Shown here piece after piece: positions 16,467-24,839 of a DNA stretch of 64,000 nucleotides. The stretch is from Dolomitihabitans soli. Lineage in GTDB: Bacteria; Actinomycetota; Actinomycetes; Streptosporangiales; Streptosporangiaceae. Below the pieces are notes generated by a model. The model worked only from the letters and a program-made list of their open reading frames with translations. It ran no database searches and was not told the DNA's origin. Numbering within the stretch: position 1 is the stretch's first letter; the number at the start of each line of letters is the position of its first letter. The stretch is from positions 1 to 64,000 of the forward strand of contig NZ_JAKNTW010000045.1 of NCBI RefSeq assembly GCF_022213955.1, in the 5' to 3' direction. The translations under genes and the position numbers were made by a program.

Positions 16467-17314
16467 GATGGCTGATCACCGGTGCGCACGGCATGCTGGG
16501 CACCGACCTGGTCGCGTTGCTCCGGCGCCGGGGGAGCTATGTCGTGGCGCCGGCGCGGGCGCGGCTCGACGTACGCGATGCGACGGCCGTCACGGAGGCC
16601 GTCCACAGCCACCGGCCCGACGTGGTGGTCAACTGCGCCGCGTGGACCGACGTGGACGGGGCCGAGTCGCACGAGGACGAGGCGCTCGCGGTCAACGGCC
16701 GTGCGGTCCGCGTCCTGGCCGAGCGGTGCGCCGAGCGGGGCGCCCGGCTGATCCAGATCTCCACCGACTACGTCTTCGACGGCTCCGCGTGCATGCCGTA
16801 CGAGGAGGGCGGGGAGGTGAAGCCGCTGAACGCCTACGGGCGCACCAAGCTGGAGGGGGAGCGGGCCGCGCTCGACCACGGCCACCACGTGGTCAGGACG
16901 GCCTGGCTGTACGGCGCGGGCGGGCCCAGCTTCGTGCGTACGATGATCAGGCTGGCGGCCGAGCGCGACACCGTCTCGGTGGTGAACGACCAGTACGGCC
17001 AGCCGACCTGGACCGTCGACCTGGCCGAGCAACTCCTGCGGCTGGGCGAGAGCGCCGCCCCGCCCGGTGTGTACCACTGCACCAACGGCGGCCAGACGAC
17101 GTGGTACGACTTCGCCCGCGAGATCTTCGCGGCCTTGGGCGCCGACGCCGAGCGGGTCCGGCCGATCTCCTCGCTGGAGTTCCCCAGCCCGGCGCGGCGG
17201 CCCTCGTACAGCGTGCTCGGTCACGACGCGTGGCAGAGGGCCGGGCTGGCCCTCTGCCGTGACTGGCGGGAGGCGTTCCGCGACGCGTGGCCGGTGCTGG
17301 GGGACGTTCAGTGA
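16463..17314 (+). CDS. rmlD: dTDP-4-dehydrorhamnose reductase
   Basis: This 283-aa protein has WLITGAHGMLG at the N-terminus, VVNCAAWTDVDGAE, STDYVFDG and YGRTKLEGE (YxxxK), the RmlD pattern. It uses NAD(P)H to reduce the 4-keto group and yields dTDP-L-rhamnose. The ATG at 16463 overlaps the rmlB stop by 4 bases. Its 3' end overlaps the convergent rmlC by 7 bases, so the four rml genes are not in one transcription unit. Confidence 0.94.
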   Translation: MRWLITGAHGMLGTDLVALLRRRGSYVVAPARARLDVRDATAVTEAVHSHRPDVVVNCAAWTDVDGAESHEDEALAVNGRAVRVLAERCAERGARLIQISTDYVFDGSACMPYEEGGEVKPLNAYGRTKLEGERAALDHGHHVVRTAWLYGAGGPSFVRTMIRLAAERDTVSVVNDQYGQPTWTVDLAEQLLRLGESAAPPGVYHCTNGGQTTWYDFAREIFAALGADAERVRPISSLEFPSPARRPSYSVLGHDAWQRAGLALCRDWREAFRDAWPVLGDVQ

Positions 17315-17901
17315 CGCAGTGTCTCGTAGTGGGCCAGGCACGCCTGGTAGTCGGGCAGCAGCCCGCTGTCGATCGCCTCCTTCAGGGAGGGGGCGGCGGC
17401 GTCCTTGTCCGACAGCAGGGGACGCACGTCGGCGGGCCAGTCGATCGCGAGCCCGGGGTCCAGTGGGTGGATTCCGTGCTCACGGCCGGGCGCGTACGGC
17501 TGGGAGCACAGGTAGACCACGGTCGCCTGCTCGCTGAGCGTCAGGAAGCCGTGGCCGAGCCCTTCGGCGACGTAGAGCCCGCGCCGGGTCACGTCGTCGA
17601 GGAGGACGGTCTCCCAGCGGCCGAAGCCGGGCGAGCCGACGCGGAGGTCCACGACCACGTCGAGGATCGCGCCGGACACGCACATGACGTACTTCGCCTG
17701 GCCGGGCGGCACGTCGGCGAAGTGCAGGCCGCGCAGTGCGCCCCGCTGCGACACGGAGCAGTTGACCTGCGCGAGGTCCAGCTGTTGTCCGGTGGCCTCC
17801 CGCAGGTCGGCTGCCCGGAAACTCTCAAGGAACGCGCCACGCGAGTCCGCGTGAATTCGCGGCGTGTGACACCAGGCTCCGTCGATACCAAGGCGATCCA
17901 T
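17308..17901 (-). CDS. rmlC: dTDP-4-dehydrorhamnose 3,5-epimerase
   Basis: This 197-aa cupin has ADSRGAFLESF near the N-terminus, VNCSVSQRGALRGLHF with the catalytic His, GRWETVLLDD, and a downstream SQPYAPGREHG holding the Tyr expected in RmlC active sites. It epimerises the 4-keto sugar at C3 and C5. It lies antiparallel to rmlD and divergent from the oxygenase gene across 59 bases; GATAAT is visible upstream at about 17922-17927 on the minus strand. No clear Shine-Dalgarno precedes the ATG at 17901. Confidence 0.92.
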   Translation of the reverse strand: MDRLGIDGAWCHTPRIHADSRGAFLESFRAADLREATGQQLDLAQVNCSVSQRGALRGLHFADVPPGQAKYVMCVSGAILDVVVDLRVGSPGFGRWETVLLDDVTRRGLYVAEGLGHGFLTLSEQATVVYLCSQPYAPGREHGIHPLDPGLAIDWPADVRPLLSDKDAAAPSLKEAIDSGLLPDYQACLAHYETLRH

Positions 17902-17960
17902 GAGCCGAAGAATTCCACAGGATTATCAGTCGCGCCTGCTGCGCGGAAGGGACAATTCCG

Positions 17961-18854
17961 ATGACCTCTGTCTTCTCCAACAGCCGGGTGGACGACGACA
18001 CACGTCGTCACCTGCTGTTCCAGGGCGAGGTGTTCGTCTACTCCGCTTCGCCCGCCTCGGCGGAGCTGGTCGGGTTCGCCCGCGAATTGATCGCCGAGGC
18101 GTTCGGCGGCCGGGACCCGGAGACCGCCCAGTTCGACATGGCGGTGGAGGAGTTCGCCGCGTTACTGGCCGATCTCAAGCCGCGATTCATTCACCATCCG
18201 CGGTGTAAGGAGTTACTGCCCCGGGTGATCGAGGAGTTCGGCTGCACGCTCGGCCAGACCTACTTCGACGTCCCCCGGCTGCGCACGTCCACGTCCAACG
18301 ACTACCTCACCTCAGGCATCTCCTACGCCTTCCACCCGCACCGCGACTGCTGGTACTCGGCCCCGTTCAACCAGGTCAACTGGTGGATCCCGGTATACGA
18401 CGTGGTGCCGGAGAACGTGATGGCCTTCCACACCGGCTACTTCGACCAGCCGGTGCGCAACGGCAGCGCCCGCTACGACTACGGCGAATGGAACCGCACC
18501 AGCCGGCAGACCGCCGCGCAGCACGTGCGGGGCGACACCAGGGATCAGCCCAGGCCCGAGGAGCCGATCGACCTGGAGCCGCAGGTGCGGGTGGTGCCGG
18601 AACCCGGCGGAGTGATGATCTTCTCCGGCGCCCAGCTCCACTCCACCGTGCCCAACACCTCCGGCCGGACCAGGTTCAGCATCGACTTCCGCACGGTCGA
18701 CATCGACGACGTGCGATCCGGGCGCGGGGCGCCGAACGTGGACGCCGAGTGCACCGGCACCACGCTGCGCGACTTCGTCCGCTGCTCCGACCTGGACGCC
18801 ATGCCGGAAGAGCTGGCCCAGCGGTACGAGTCCGCCGCCCTGGCGCGGGTGTGA
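17961..18854 (+). CDS. Fe(II)/2-oxoglutarate-dependent oxygenase (phytanoyl-CoA dioxygenase-like)
   Basis: This 297-aa protein shows a facial-triad pattern: HRD at about 117-119 (FHPHRDCWYSAP) and a distal His in QLHSTVPN (about 225), followed by an Arg in GRTRFSIDFR that would hold 2-oxoglutarate. Such enzymes hydroxylate small molecules. In this cluster the substrate could be a nucleotide sugar or a modification of the polymer; that is inference. The ATG at 17961 has GGAAGGG 10 bases upstream. It begins a run of tightly coupled genes. Confidence 0.82.
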   Translation: MTSVFSNSRVDDDTRRHLLFQGEVFVYSASPASAELVGFARELIAEAFGGRDPETAQFDMAVEEFAALLADLKPRFIHHPRCKELLPRVIEEFGCTLGQTYFDVPRLRTSTSNDYLTSGISYAFHPHRDCWYSAPFNQVNWWIPVYDVVPENVMAFHTGYFDQPVRNGSARYDYGEWNRTSRQTAAQHVRGDTRDQPRPEEPIDLEPQVRVVPEPGGVMIFSGAQLHSTVPNTSGRTRFSIDFRTVDIDDVRSGRGAPNVDAECTGTTLRDFVRCSDLDAMPEELAQRYESAALARV

Positions 18855-18859
18855 CGCCG

Positions 18860-20065
18860 ATGACGACCTGCCGGCTGTGCGGTTCGACGAGTCTCGCCGA
18901 CGTCGTCGACCTGGGCGCGACCCCGCCGTGTGAGCTGTTCCTCACCGAGGCGGGGCTCGACGAGCCCGAGATGACGTATCCGCTGCACCTGCGCGTCTGC
19001 ACGGCCTGCTGGCTCGCCCAGCTGCCGCCGCTGATCACGCCGCAGGAGACCTTCACGGAGTACGCCTACTTCTCCTCCTACTCCTCCTCCTGGGTGGAGC
19101 ACGCCCGGGAGTTCGTGGCGGAGCGGAAGCTCGGCCCGGATTCGTTCGTGGTGGAGGTGGCCAGCAACGACGGCTACCTGCTGCGGCACGTCGTCGAGCG
19201 CGGGGTGCGCTGCCTGGGCATCGAGCCGTCGGCCAACGTGGGGCAGGCGGCCAGGGACAAGGGCGTGCCCACCCTGACGGAGTTCCTCGGCCCCGAGGTC
19301 GGCGCGGCCGTACGGGCGGAGCACGGGCCCGCGGACCTGGTGGTGGCGAACAACGTGTACGCCCACATTCCCGACATCATCGGGTTCACCAAGGGGTTGC
19401 GGGCGTTGGTGGCCGACGACGGCCTGGTCTCCATCGAGGTGCAGCACCTGCTCACCCTGATGGAGCTCAACCAGTGGGACACGATCTACCACGAGCACTT
19501 CCAGTACTACACGGTCGCCTCGGCACAGCGGGCCCTGCACGCCGGCGGGCTGCGGCTGCTGGACGTCGAGCTGCTGCCCACGCACGGCGGCTCGATCCGG
19601 CTGTGGGCGGGCGTCTCGGGCGAGCCGAGCCGGCGGGTGACCGACGTGCTGGCCCGTGAGAAGGCGGCCGGCCTGCACGAGCTGTCCGGCTACGCCGAGT
19701 TCGCGGGCCGGGTCGCGAAGGTACGGCGCAACCTGCTCCGCTTCCTCGTCGACGCGGCCGAGCGCGGTGAGACCGTGGTCGGCTACGGAGCCCCGGGCAA
19801 GGGCAACACGCTGCTCAACCATTGCGGCATCCGGACCGACCTGCTGGCGTACACCGTCGACCGGAACCCGTACAAGCACGGCCGGTTCACCCCCGGCACC
19901 CGGATCCCGATCCTGCCGCCCGAGCGGATCGCCGAAGACCGGCCCGACTACGTGCTGGTCCTGCCGTGGAACCTCCGCGAGGAGCTCACCGGCCAGCTTT
20001 CCTACGTCCACGCCTGGGGCGGCCGCCTGGTCTTCCCCATTCCGAGCTTGGAGATCGTCTCGTGA
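18860..20065 (+). CDS. NDP-sugar C-methyltransferase (class I SAM-dependent)
   Basis: This 401-aa protein has the three-part architecture of NDP-hexose C-methyltransferases: a zinc-binding start (CRLCG ... VCTACW), a SAM-binding core (VVEVASNDGYLLRHV, about 95-108, with IYHEHFQYY further on) and a C-terminal domain with VGYGAPGKGNTLLNHCG. These enzymes add a methyl group to a keto-sugar carbon, giving branched sugars. The ATG at 18860 is used here; a GTG at 18851 overlapping the previous stop is an equal candidate. It overlaps the next gene by 4 bases. Confidence 0.9.
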   Translation: MTTCRLCGSTSLADVVDLGATPPCELFLTEAGLDEPEMTYPLHLRVCTACWLAQLPPLITPQETFTEYAYFSSYSSSWVEHAREFVAERKLGPDSFVVEVASNDGYLLRHVVERGVRCLGIEPSANVGQAARDKGVPTLTEFLGPEVGAAVRAEHGPADLVVANNVYAHIPDIIGFTKGLRALVADDGLVSIEVQHLLTLMELNQWDTIYHEHFQYYTVASAQRALHAGGLRLLDVELLPTHGGSIRLWAGVSGEPSRRVTDVLAREKAAGLHELSGYAEFAGRVAKVRRNLLRFLVDAAERGETVVGYGAPGKGNTLLNHCGIRTDLLAYTVDRNPYKHGRFTPGTRIPILPPERIAEDRPDYVLVLPWNLREELTGQLSYVHAWGGRLVFPIPSLEIVS

Positions 20066-20856
20066 AGGTCGTCCTCTTCTGCGGCGGGTACGGCACGCGC
20101 ATGCGCAGCGGCACCGCCGGCGACGTGCCGAAGCCGATGCAACTCGTGGGCCCGCGCCCGCTCATCTGGCATGTCATGCGCTACTACGCGCACTTCGGTC
20201 ACACGGAGTTCGTGCTCTGCCTCGGGTACGGCTCGCAGCACATCACCGACTTCTTCCTGAACTACCAGGAGACGACGTCCAACGATTTCGTCCTGCGCGG
20301 CGGGCGGATGGAGCTGTTGTCGACCGACATCTCCGACTGGTCGATCTCGTTCGTGCACACCGGGACGGCGTCGCCGATCGGGGAGAGGTTACGCCGGGTC
20401 CGTGACCATCTCGACGGCGACGAGGTGTTCCTGGCCAACTACGCCGACGTGCTCACCGACGCGCCGCTGGACGACATCGTCGACCGGTTCGCGAGTTCGG
20501 GCGCGGGCGCGTCGATGATGGTCGTCCCGCCGGCCGAGACCTTCCACTGCATCGAGCTGGGCGAGAAGGGCCTGGTCGGGGGGATCACTCCGGTGAGTCA
20601 GATGCCCCTGTGGGTCAACGGCGGATATTTCGTCTTACGCCAGGAGATTTTCGACCACATCCCGGAGAACGGCGACCTCGTCGCCGACGGCTGCGCCGAG
20701 CTGGCCAAACAAGGCCGGCTGCTGTCCTACCCCTACCGCGGATACTGGCGGCCCACCGACACGGTCAAGGAGCGGGTGGCGCTCGACGAGGCGTACGCGC
20801 GAGGCGAACGGCCGTGGGCGCTGTGGGAGACGGCGGCGAAGGCCGGAGCCGCGTGA
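20062..20856 (+). CDS. sugar-1-phosphate nucleotidyltransferase (RfbF-like)
   Basis: This 264-aa protein begins VVLFCGGYGTRMRSG, the nucleotidyltransferase loop, with KPMQLVGPRPLIWHVMRYY and later NGGYFVLRQEIFD and GYWRPTDTVKE. These match the glucose-1-phosphate cytidylyltransferase group better than RmlA. It probably activates the sugar modified by the adjacent methyltransferase. It starts with GTG at 20062 and overlaps both neighbours by 4 bases. CTP versus another nucleotide cannot be decided by eye. Confidence 0.87.
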   Translation: MKVVLFCGGYGTRMRSGTAGDVPKPMQLVGPRPLIWHVMRYYAHFGHTEFVLCLGYGSQHITDFFLNYQETTSNDFVLRGGRMELLSTDISDWSISFVHTGTASPIGERLRRVRDHLDGDEVFLANYADVLTDAPLDDIVDRFASSGAGASMMVVPPAETFHCIELGEKGLVGGITPVSQMPLWVNGGYFVLRQEIFDHIPENGDLVADGCAELAKQGRLLSYPYRGYWRPTDTVKERVALDEAYARGERPWALWETAAKAGAA

Positions 20857-21503
20857 TCGGGCTCTCACCGGGCGGGATCAACCGGATCGTGGTCCTCGGC
20901 GCGCACTGTGACGACATCGCGATCGGCGCGGGAGGGGCCCTGCTGACCATCTGCTCGGCCCACCCCGGCACCCAGGTCGACGCGCTGGTGCTCGCCGGCG
21001 GCGGCACCGATCGGGAGGACGAGGAGCACGCCGCGCTCACCGCCTTCTGCCCCGGCGCGGACCTGCGGCTCACCGTCCTCAAGCTGCCCGACGGACGGCT
21101 GCCCGCGCACTGGGACGAGGCGAAGGACGCACTGCAGGACCTCCGTGCCCGGACCGACCCCGACCTGCTGTTCGCGCCGCACCCCGGCGACGCCCACCAG
21201 GACCACCGCGGCCTGGCGAAGCTGGTGCCGACCGCCTTCCGCGACCACCTGACCCTCGGCTACGAGATCGTCAAATGGGACGGCGACCTGGCCCGCCCGT
21301 CGGTCTACCAGCCCCTCGCGCCCGGCGTCGCCGAGGCGAAGGTGTCCCTGCTGCAACAGCACTACCCCTCGCAACGGCACCGCCCCTGGTACGACCGCGA
21401 GGCGTTCCTCGGGCTCGCCCGGATCCGCGGCATCGAATGCCAGGCGCGCTACGCCGAGGCGTTCCACGTGAACAAGCTGACTCTCGACTTGGCTGGAGGA
21501 TGA
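20853..21503 (+). CDS. PIG-L/LmbE-family deacetylase
   Basis: This 216-aa protein carries the PIG-L zinc site: GAHCDDIAIGAGG (AHxDD, about residues 16-21) and HPGDAHQDHRG (HxxH, about 109-117). The family removes N-acetyl groups from sugar derivatives. Its position between a nucleotidyltransferase and an SDR, all with 4-base overlaps, suggests it acts on a nucleotide-activated amino sugar or on a lipid-linked intermediate. No amino-sugar-forming aminotransferase is seen in this window. Confidence 0.88.
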   Translation: MIGLSPGGINRIVVLGAHCDDIAIGAGGALLTICSAHPGTQVDALVLAGGGTDREDEEHAALTAFCPGADLRLTVLKLPDGRLPAHWDEAKDALQDLRARTDPDLLFAPHPGDAHQDHRGLAKLVPTAFRDHLTLGYEIVKWDGDLARPSVYQPLAPGVAEAKVSLLQQHYPSQRHRPWYDREAFLGLARIRGIECQARYAEAFHVNKLTLDLAGG

Positions 21504-22546
21504 ACCGGATGCGCGTGCTGCTGACCGGGCACCAGGGATATCTGGGCACCGTGATGGCCCCCGTGCTCGTCGACGCGGGTCACGAGGTGGTCGGCCTGGA
21601 TCACGGGCTGTTCGCCCACTGCGTGCTCGGCCCGCCGCCGGACGACCCCGAGGGCCATCGGATCGACCTGCGCGACGTCGAGGCCGAGCACCTCGCGGGC
21701 TTCGACGCGGTGGTCCACCTCGCCGCCCTGTCGAACGACCCGCTCGGCGCGCTGGCCCCGCAACTGACCTACGACATCAACCACCACGCCTCCGTACGGC
21801 TGGCCCGCCTGGCCCGCGAGGCCGGTGTGCGCCGGTTCCTCTACGCCTCCACCTGCTCGGTCTACGGCGCCTCCGGCGGAGACGACCTGCTCGACGAGGA
21901 CGCCCCGCTGCGGCCCGTCACGCCGTACGCCGAGTCGAAGGTGCGCGTCGAGGACGAGTTGCTCGCGCTGGCGGACGACTGGTTCACCCCCGTGTTCCTG
22001 CGCAACGCCACGGCGTTCGGCTTCTCGCCCCGGCTGCGCGCGGACATCGTGCTGAACAACCTGGTCGGCCACGCCTACCTGGCGGGCCAGGTGCGGGTGC
22101 TCTCCGACGGCACCCCGTGGCGTCCGCTGGTCCACGCGGGGGACATCGCCGCCGCCTTCGCCGCCGTGCTCACCGCACCCCGCGAAGCCGTGCACGCGCG
22201 GGCGTTCAACGTCGGGACCGAGCGGAACAACGTGACCGTGGCGGAGATCGCCGCCGAGGTCCTCGCGGCGGTTCCCGGGTCCGAGCTGCTGATCACCGGC
22301 GAGTCCGGCGGCGACCCGCGCTCCTACCGGGTCGACTTCTCCCGGATCCGCGCTGCGCTGCCCGACTTCCACGCCCGGTGGAGCGTGCAGGCGGGCGCGG
22401 TCGAGCTGGTCGAGGCGTACCGGCTGCACGGGCTGACCAAGCACGACTTCGAGCGCCGGTTCACCCGGCTCGCCTGGCTGTCGGACCACCGCGCGTCGGG
22501 CGGCCTCGACGGCTCCCTGCGTCCCACCGGGGCGGCCACCCGATGA
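21500..22546 (+). CDS. NAD-dependent epimerase/dehydratase (SDR)
   Basis: This 348-aa extended SDR has TGHQGYLGTVM at the N-terminus, HLAALSNDPLG, YASTCSVYG and YAESK as the YxxxK motif, followed by RNATAFGFSPRLR. It acts on a nucleotide sugar, but epimerase, dehydratase or reductase cannot be distinguished by eye. The ATG at 21500 overlaps the preceding stop by 4 bases and has GGCTGGAG immediately before. It overlaps the DUF4910 gene by 4 bases. Confidence 0.88.
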   Translation: MNRMRVLLTGHQGYLGTVMAPVLVDAGHEVVGLDHGLFAHCVLGPPPDDPEGHRIDLRDVEAEHLAGFDAVVHLAALSNDPLGALAPQLTYDINHHASVRLARLAREAGVRRFLYASTCSVYGASGGDDLLDEDAPLRPVTPYAESKVRVEDELLALADDWFTPVFLRNATAFGFSPRLRADIVLNNLVGHAYLAGQVRVLSDGTPWRPLVHAGDIAAAFAAVLTAPREAVHARAFNVGTERNNVTVAEIAAEVLAAVPGSELLITGESGGDPRSYRVDFSRIRAALPDFHARWSVQAGAVELVEAYRLHGLTKHDFERRFTRLAWLSDHRASGGLDGSLRPTGAATR

Positions 22547-23841
22547 CCGATGCCGGCGCCGAGATGCACGCTCTGGTGAAACGCCTCTACCCGCTGTGCC
22601 GCAGCATCACCGGGGACGGGGTGCGCCGCACACTGGAGATCATCGGGGAGAGTGTCCCGCTGGAGATCCACGAGGTGCCGACGGGGACCGAGGTCCTCGA
22701 CTGGAACGTGCCGAGGGAATGGAACATCCGCGACGCCTACATCAAGGACTCCCAGGGCAAGCGGGTGGTCGACTTCGCCGACTCCAACCTGCACGTGGTG
22801 GGCTACAGCGTGCCGGTGTCGGCCACCATGACCCTCGACGAGCTGCGCGGCCACCTGCACACGCTCCCCGAGCAGCCGGACCTGATCCCTTACCGGACCA
22901 GCTACTACCGCGAGACCTGGGGCTTCTGCCTGCGCGCCGACACGCTGGCGGAGCTGCCCGACGAACGGTACGAGGTGCTGATCGACTCCACGCTGGCCGA
23001 CGGGCACCTGACCTACGGCGAGTACGTCGTGCCGGGGCGGACCAGTGAGGAGGTGCTCGTCTCCTGTCACGTGTGCCACCCCTCGCTCGCCAACGACAAC
23101 CTCGCGGGCGTCGCCGTGGCCGTCTCGCTGGCGCGGCGGCTCGCGGCGACCGAGCCCCGGTTCACCTACCGCTTCCTGTTCGCGCCCGGCACCATCGGCT
23201 CCATCACCTGGCTCGCCCGCAACCTCATGCGCGGCTCCGAGCTGGACGCGGCGCGGGCCGACCGGATCAGGCACGGGCTGGTGCTGGCCTGCGCGGGAGA
23301 CTCCGGCGCGCTGACCTACAAGCGCAGCAGGCGCGGCGACGCCGAGATCGACCGGGCCGTCGCCCACGTCCTGCGATCCTCCGGCCGCGACCACACCCTC
23401 GTGGACTTCTCCCCGTACGGCTACGACGAACGGCAGTTCTGCTCACCCGGCTTCGACCTCCCGGTCGGCTCCCTGACCAGGACCCCGTACGCCGGCTACC
23501 CCGAGTATCACACCTCGGCGGACAACCCCGACTTCGTCTCACCCGAGGCGATGGCCGACACCTTATCGACCTGCTGGGAGGTCACCAGGGTGCTGGAACG
23601 CAACCGCCCATACGTGAACCAGAGCCCGTACGGCGAGCCGCAGCTCGGCAGGCGCGGGCTCTACGGCTCACTGGGCGGACGCAGCGACACCGAACAAACC
23701 CAGATGGCGATGCTGTGGGTGCTGAACCTCTCGGACGGCTCCCACACCCTCCTCGACATCGCCGAGCGATCAGGTCTGCCGTTCGCCGTGGTGGCGGACG
23801 TCGCACAGGCCCTTCACACCGCCCACCTCATCAGGGAGTAG
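22543..23841 (+). CDS. DUF4910 aminopeptidase-like protein with C-terminal winged helix
   Basis: This 432-aa protein has the pattern of DUF4910 (M28-peptidase-like) proteins found in surface polysaccharide clusters. It starts LVKRLYPLCRSITGDGVR, then DWNVPREWNIRDAYI, the metal-site-like SCHVCHPSLANDNLAG (about 167-182), and EYHTSADNPDFVSP (about 323-336). A short winged helix ends the protein (about 385-430). The metal ligands His, Asp and Glu appear retained. A role as sugar amidohydrolase or peptidase in polymer modification is plausible; none is established. It is coupled to the SDR. Confidence 0.85.
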   Translation: MTDAGAEMHALVKRLYPLCRSITGDGVRRTLEIIGESVPLEIHEVPTGTEVLDWNVPREWNIRDAYIKDSQGKRVVDFADSNLHVVGYSVPVSATMTLDELRGHLHTLPEQPDLIPYRTSYYRETWGFCLRADTLAELPDERYEVLIDSTLADGHLTYGEYVVPGRTSEEVLVSCHVCHPSLANDNLAGVAVAVSLARRLAATEPRFTYRFLFAPGTIGSITWLARNLMRGSELDAARADRIRHGLVLACAGDSGALTYKRSRRGDAEIDRAVAHVLRSSGRDHTLVDFSPYGYDERQFCSPGFDLPVGSLTRTPYAGYPEYHTSADNPDFVSPEAMADTLSTCWEVTRVLERNRPYVNQSPYGEPQLGRRGLYGSLGGRSDTEQTQMAMLWVLNLSDGSHTLLDIAERSGLPFAVVADVAQALHTAHLIRE

Positions 23842-23847
23842 ATCCGC

Positions 23848-24828
23848 ATGACGATCTCCATCAACGGCACGCCCACCCTGCGTGTCGGAGACCTCGTGCA
23901 AGTCCTCGATGCAGAGGAGATCATGGCCACGCTCGACGAGAAGGGAGAACTGGACAACCTGCCGTTCATGCCGGAGATGCTGCGCTACTGCGGGCGGCGG
24001 ATGACCGTGCACAAGGTGGCGCACAAGCTCTGCGACACGCAGACGCGCACCGGCCTGCGGCGGATGGAACGAGCGGTGCACCTCACGGGGGCGCGCTGCG
24101 ACGGAGGGGCGCACGGCGGCTGCCAGACCGCCTGCTCGCTCTACTGGAAGGAGGCCTGGCTCAGAAAGGTCAAGCCCGGCGGCGGCGACGGCGACCCCCA
24201 CAAGGGCGCGACTCCGCTCCTGCTCCAGATCAGCACCCGGCGCGAGCCGGGGCCGGACGGTGAGGAACGCTTTCGCTGCCAGGCCACCGAACTGCTGCGC
24301 GCGGCGCCGACCTGCCTGCCGCTGCGCTCCACCGGGCAGTTCGTCACGGACGTGCGCTCCGGGAACGCGGGCGTGTTCGCCACGCTGCGCACGGTCCTCT
24401 TCGGGCTGTTCAATCGTTTCCAGCACGCGAGTAAGCGATTACTGCCGCCCCGGCTGCGCATCAAGGAGGGCCTCGCCTGGGGATTCGTCAAAGGCCGTGT
24501 CACCGGGCCGACTCCGGTAACGAAATTGGATCTGAAACCCGGAGAACTCGTCCGGATCAAGTCCAAAGATGAGATCCTCAACACGCTCAACCAGGACCTG
24601 CTCAACCGGGGTATGGGCTTTGAGGAAGAAATGGCCCGCTACTGCGGCCAGACCGGGCGCGTGCGCGCCCGCGTCGACCGGTGCATCGACGAGAAGACCG
24701 GCCGGCTACTTGAAATGAAGAACTCCTGCATCATCCTGGAGGACATCGTGTGCTCCGGCGTGTACAAAGCCAACTGTCCTCGCGAGTTCGTACCGTTCTG
24801 GCGTGAGATCTGGTTGGAAAGGGTCTAG
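23848..24828 (+). CDS. duplicated Cys-rich domain protein of unknown function
   Basis: This 326-aa protein consists of two related halves. Half 1 (about 12-108) has GDLVQVLDAEEIMATLDEKG, MLRYCGRRM, then Cys at LCDT, ARCDG and GGCQTACSLYWKEAWLRKV. Half 2 (about 230-326) has GELVRIKSKDEILNTLNQ, MARYCGQTG, then RCID, NSCI, IVCSG and NCPREFVPFWREIWLERV. The shared spacing suggests a metal-binding fold, five Cys per half, with an SH3-like barrel start. The linker (about 115-225) has two more Cys. No known family name is recalled. A Shine-Dalgarno (AGGGAG) precedes the ATG, and the flippase gene follows after 11 bases. Confidence 0.8.
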   Translation: MTISINGTPTLRVGDLVQVLDAEEIMATLDEKGELDNLPFMPEMLRYCGRRMTVHKVAHKLCDTQTRTGLRRMERAVHLTGARCDGGAHGGCQTACSLYWKEAWLRKVKPGGGDGDPHKGATPLLLQISTRREPGPDGEERFRCQATELLRAAPTCLPLRSTGQFVTDVRSGNAGVFATLRTVLFGLFNRFQHASKRLLPPRLRIKEGLAWGFVKGRVTGPTPVTKLDLKPGELVRIKSKDEILNTLNQDLLNRGMGFEEEMARYCGQTGRVRARVDRCIDEKTGRLLEMKNSCIILEDIVCSGVYKANCPREFVPFWREIWLERV

Positions 24829-24839
24829 GAGGCCCCCTT

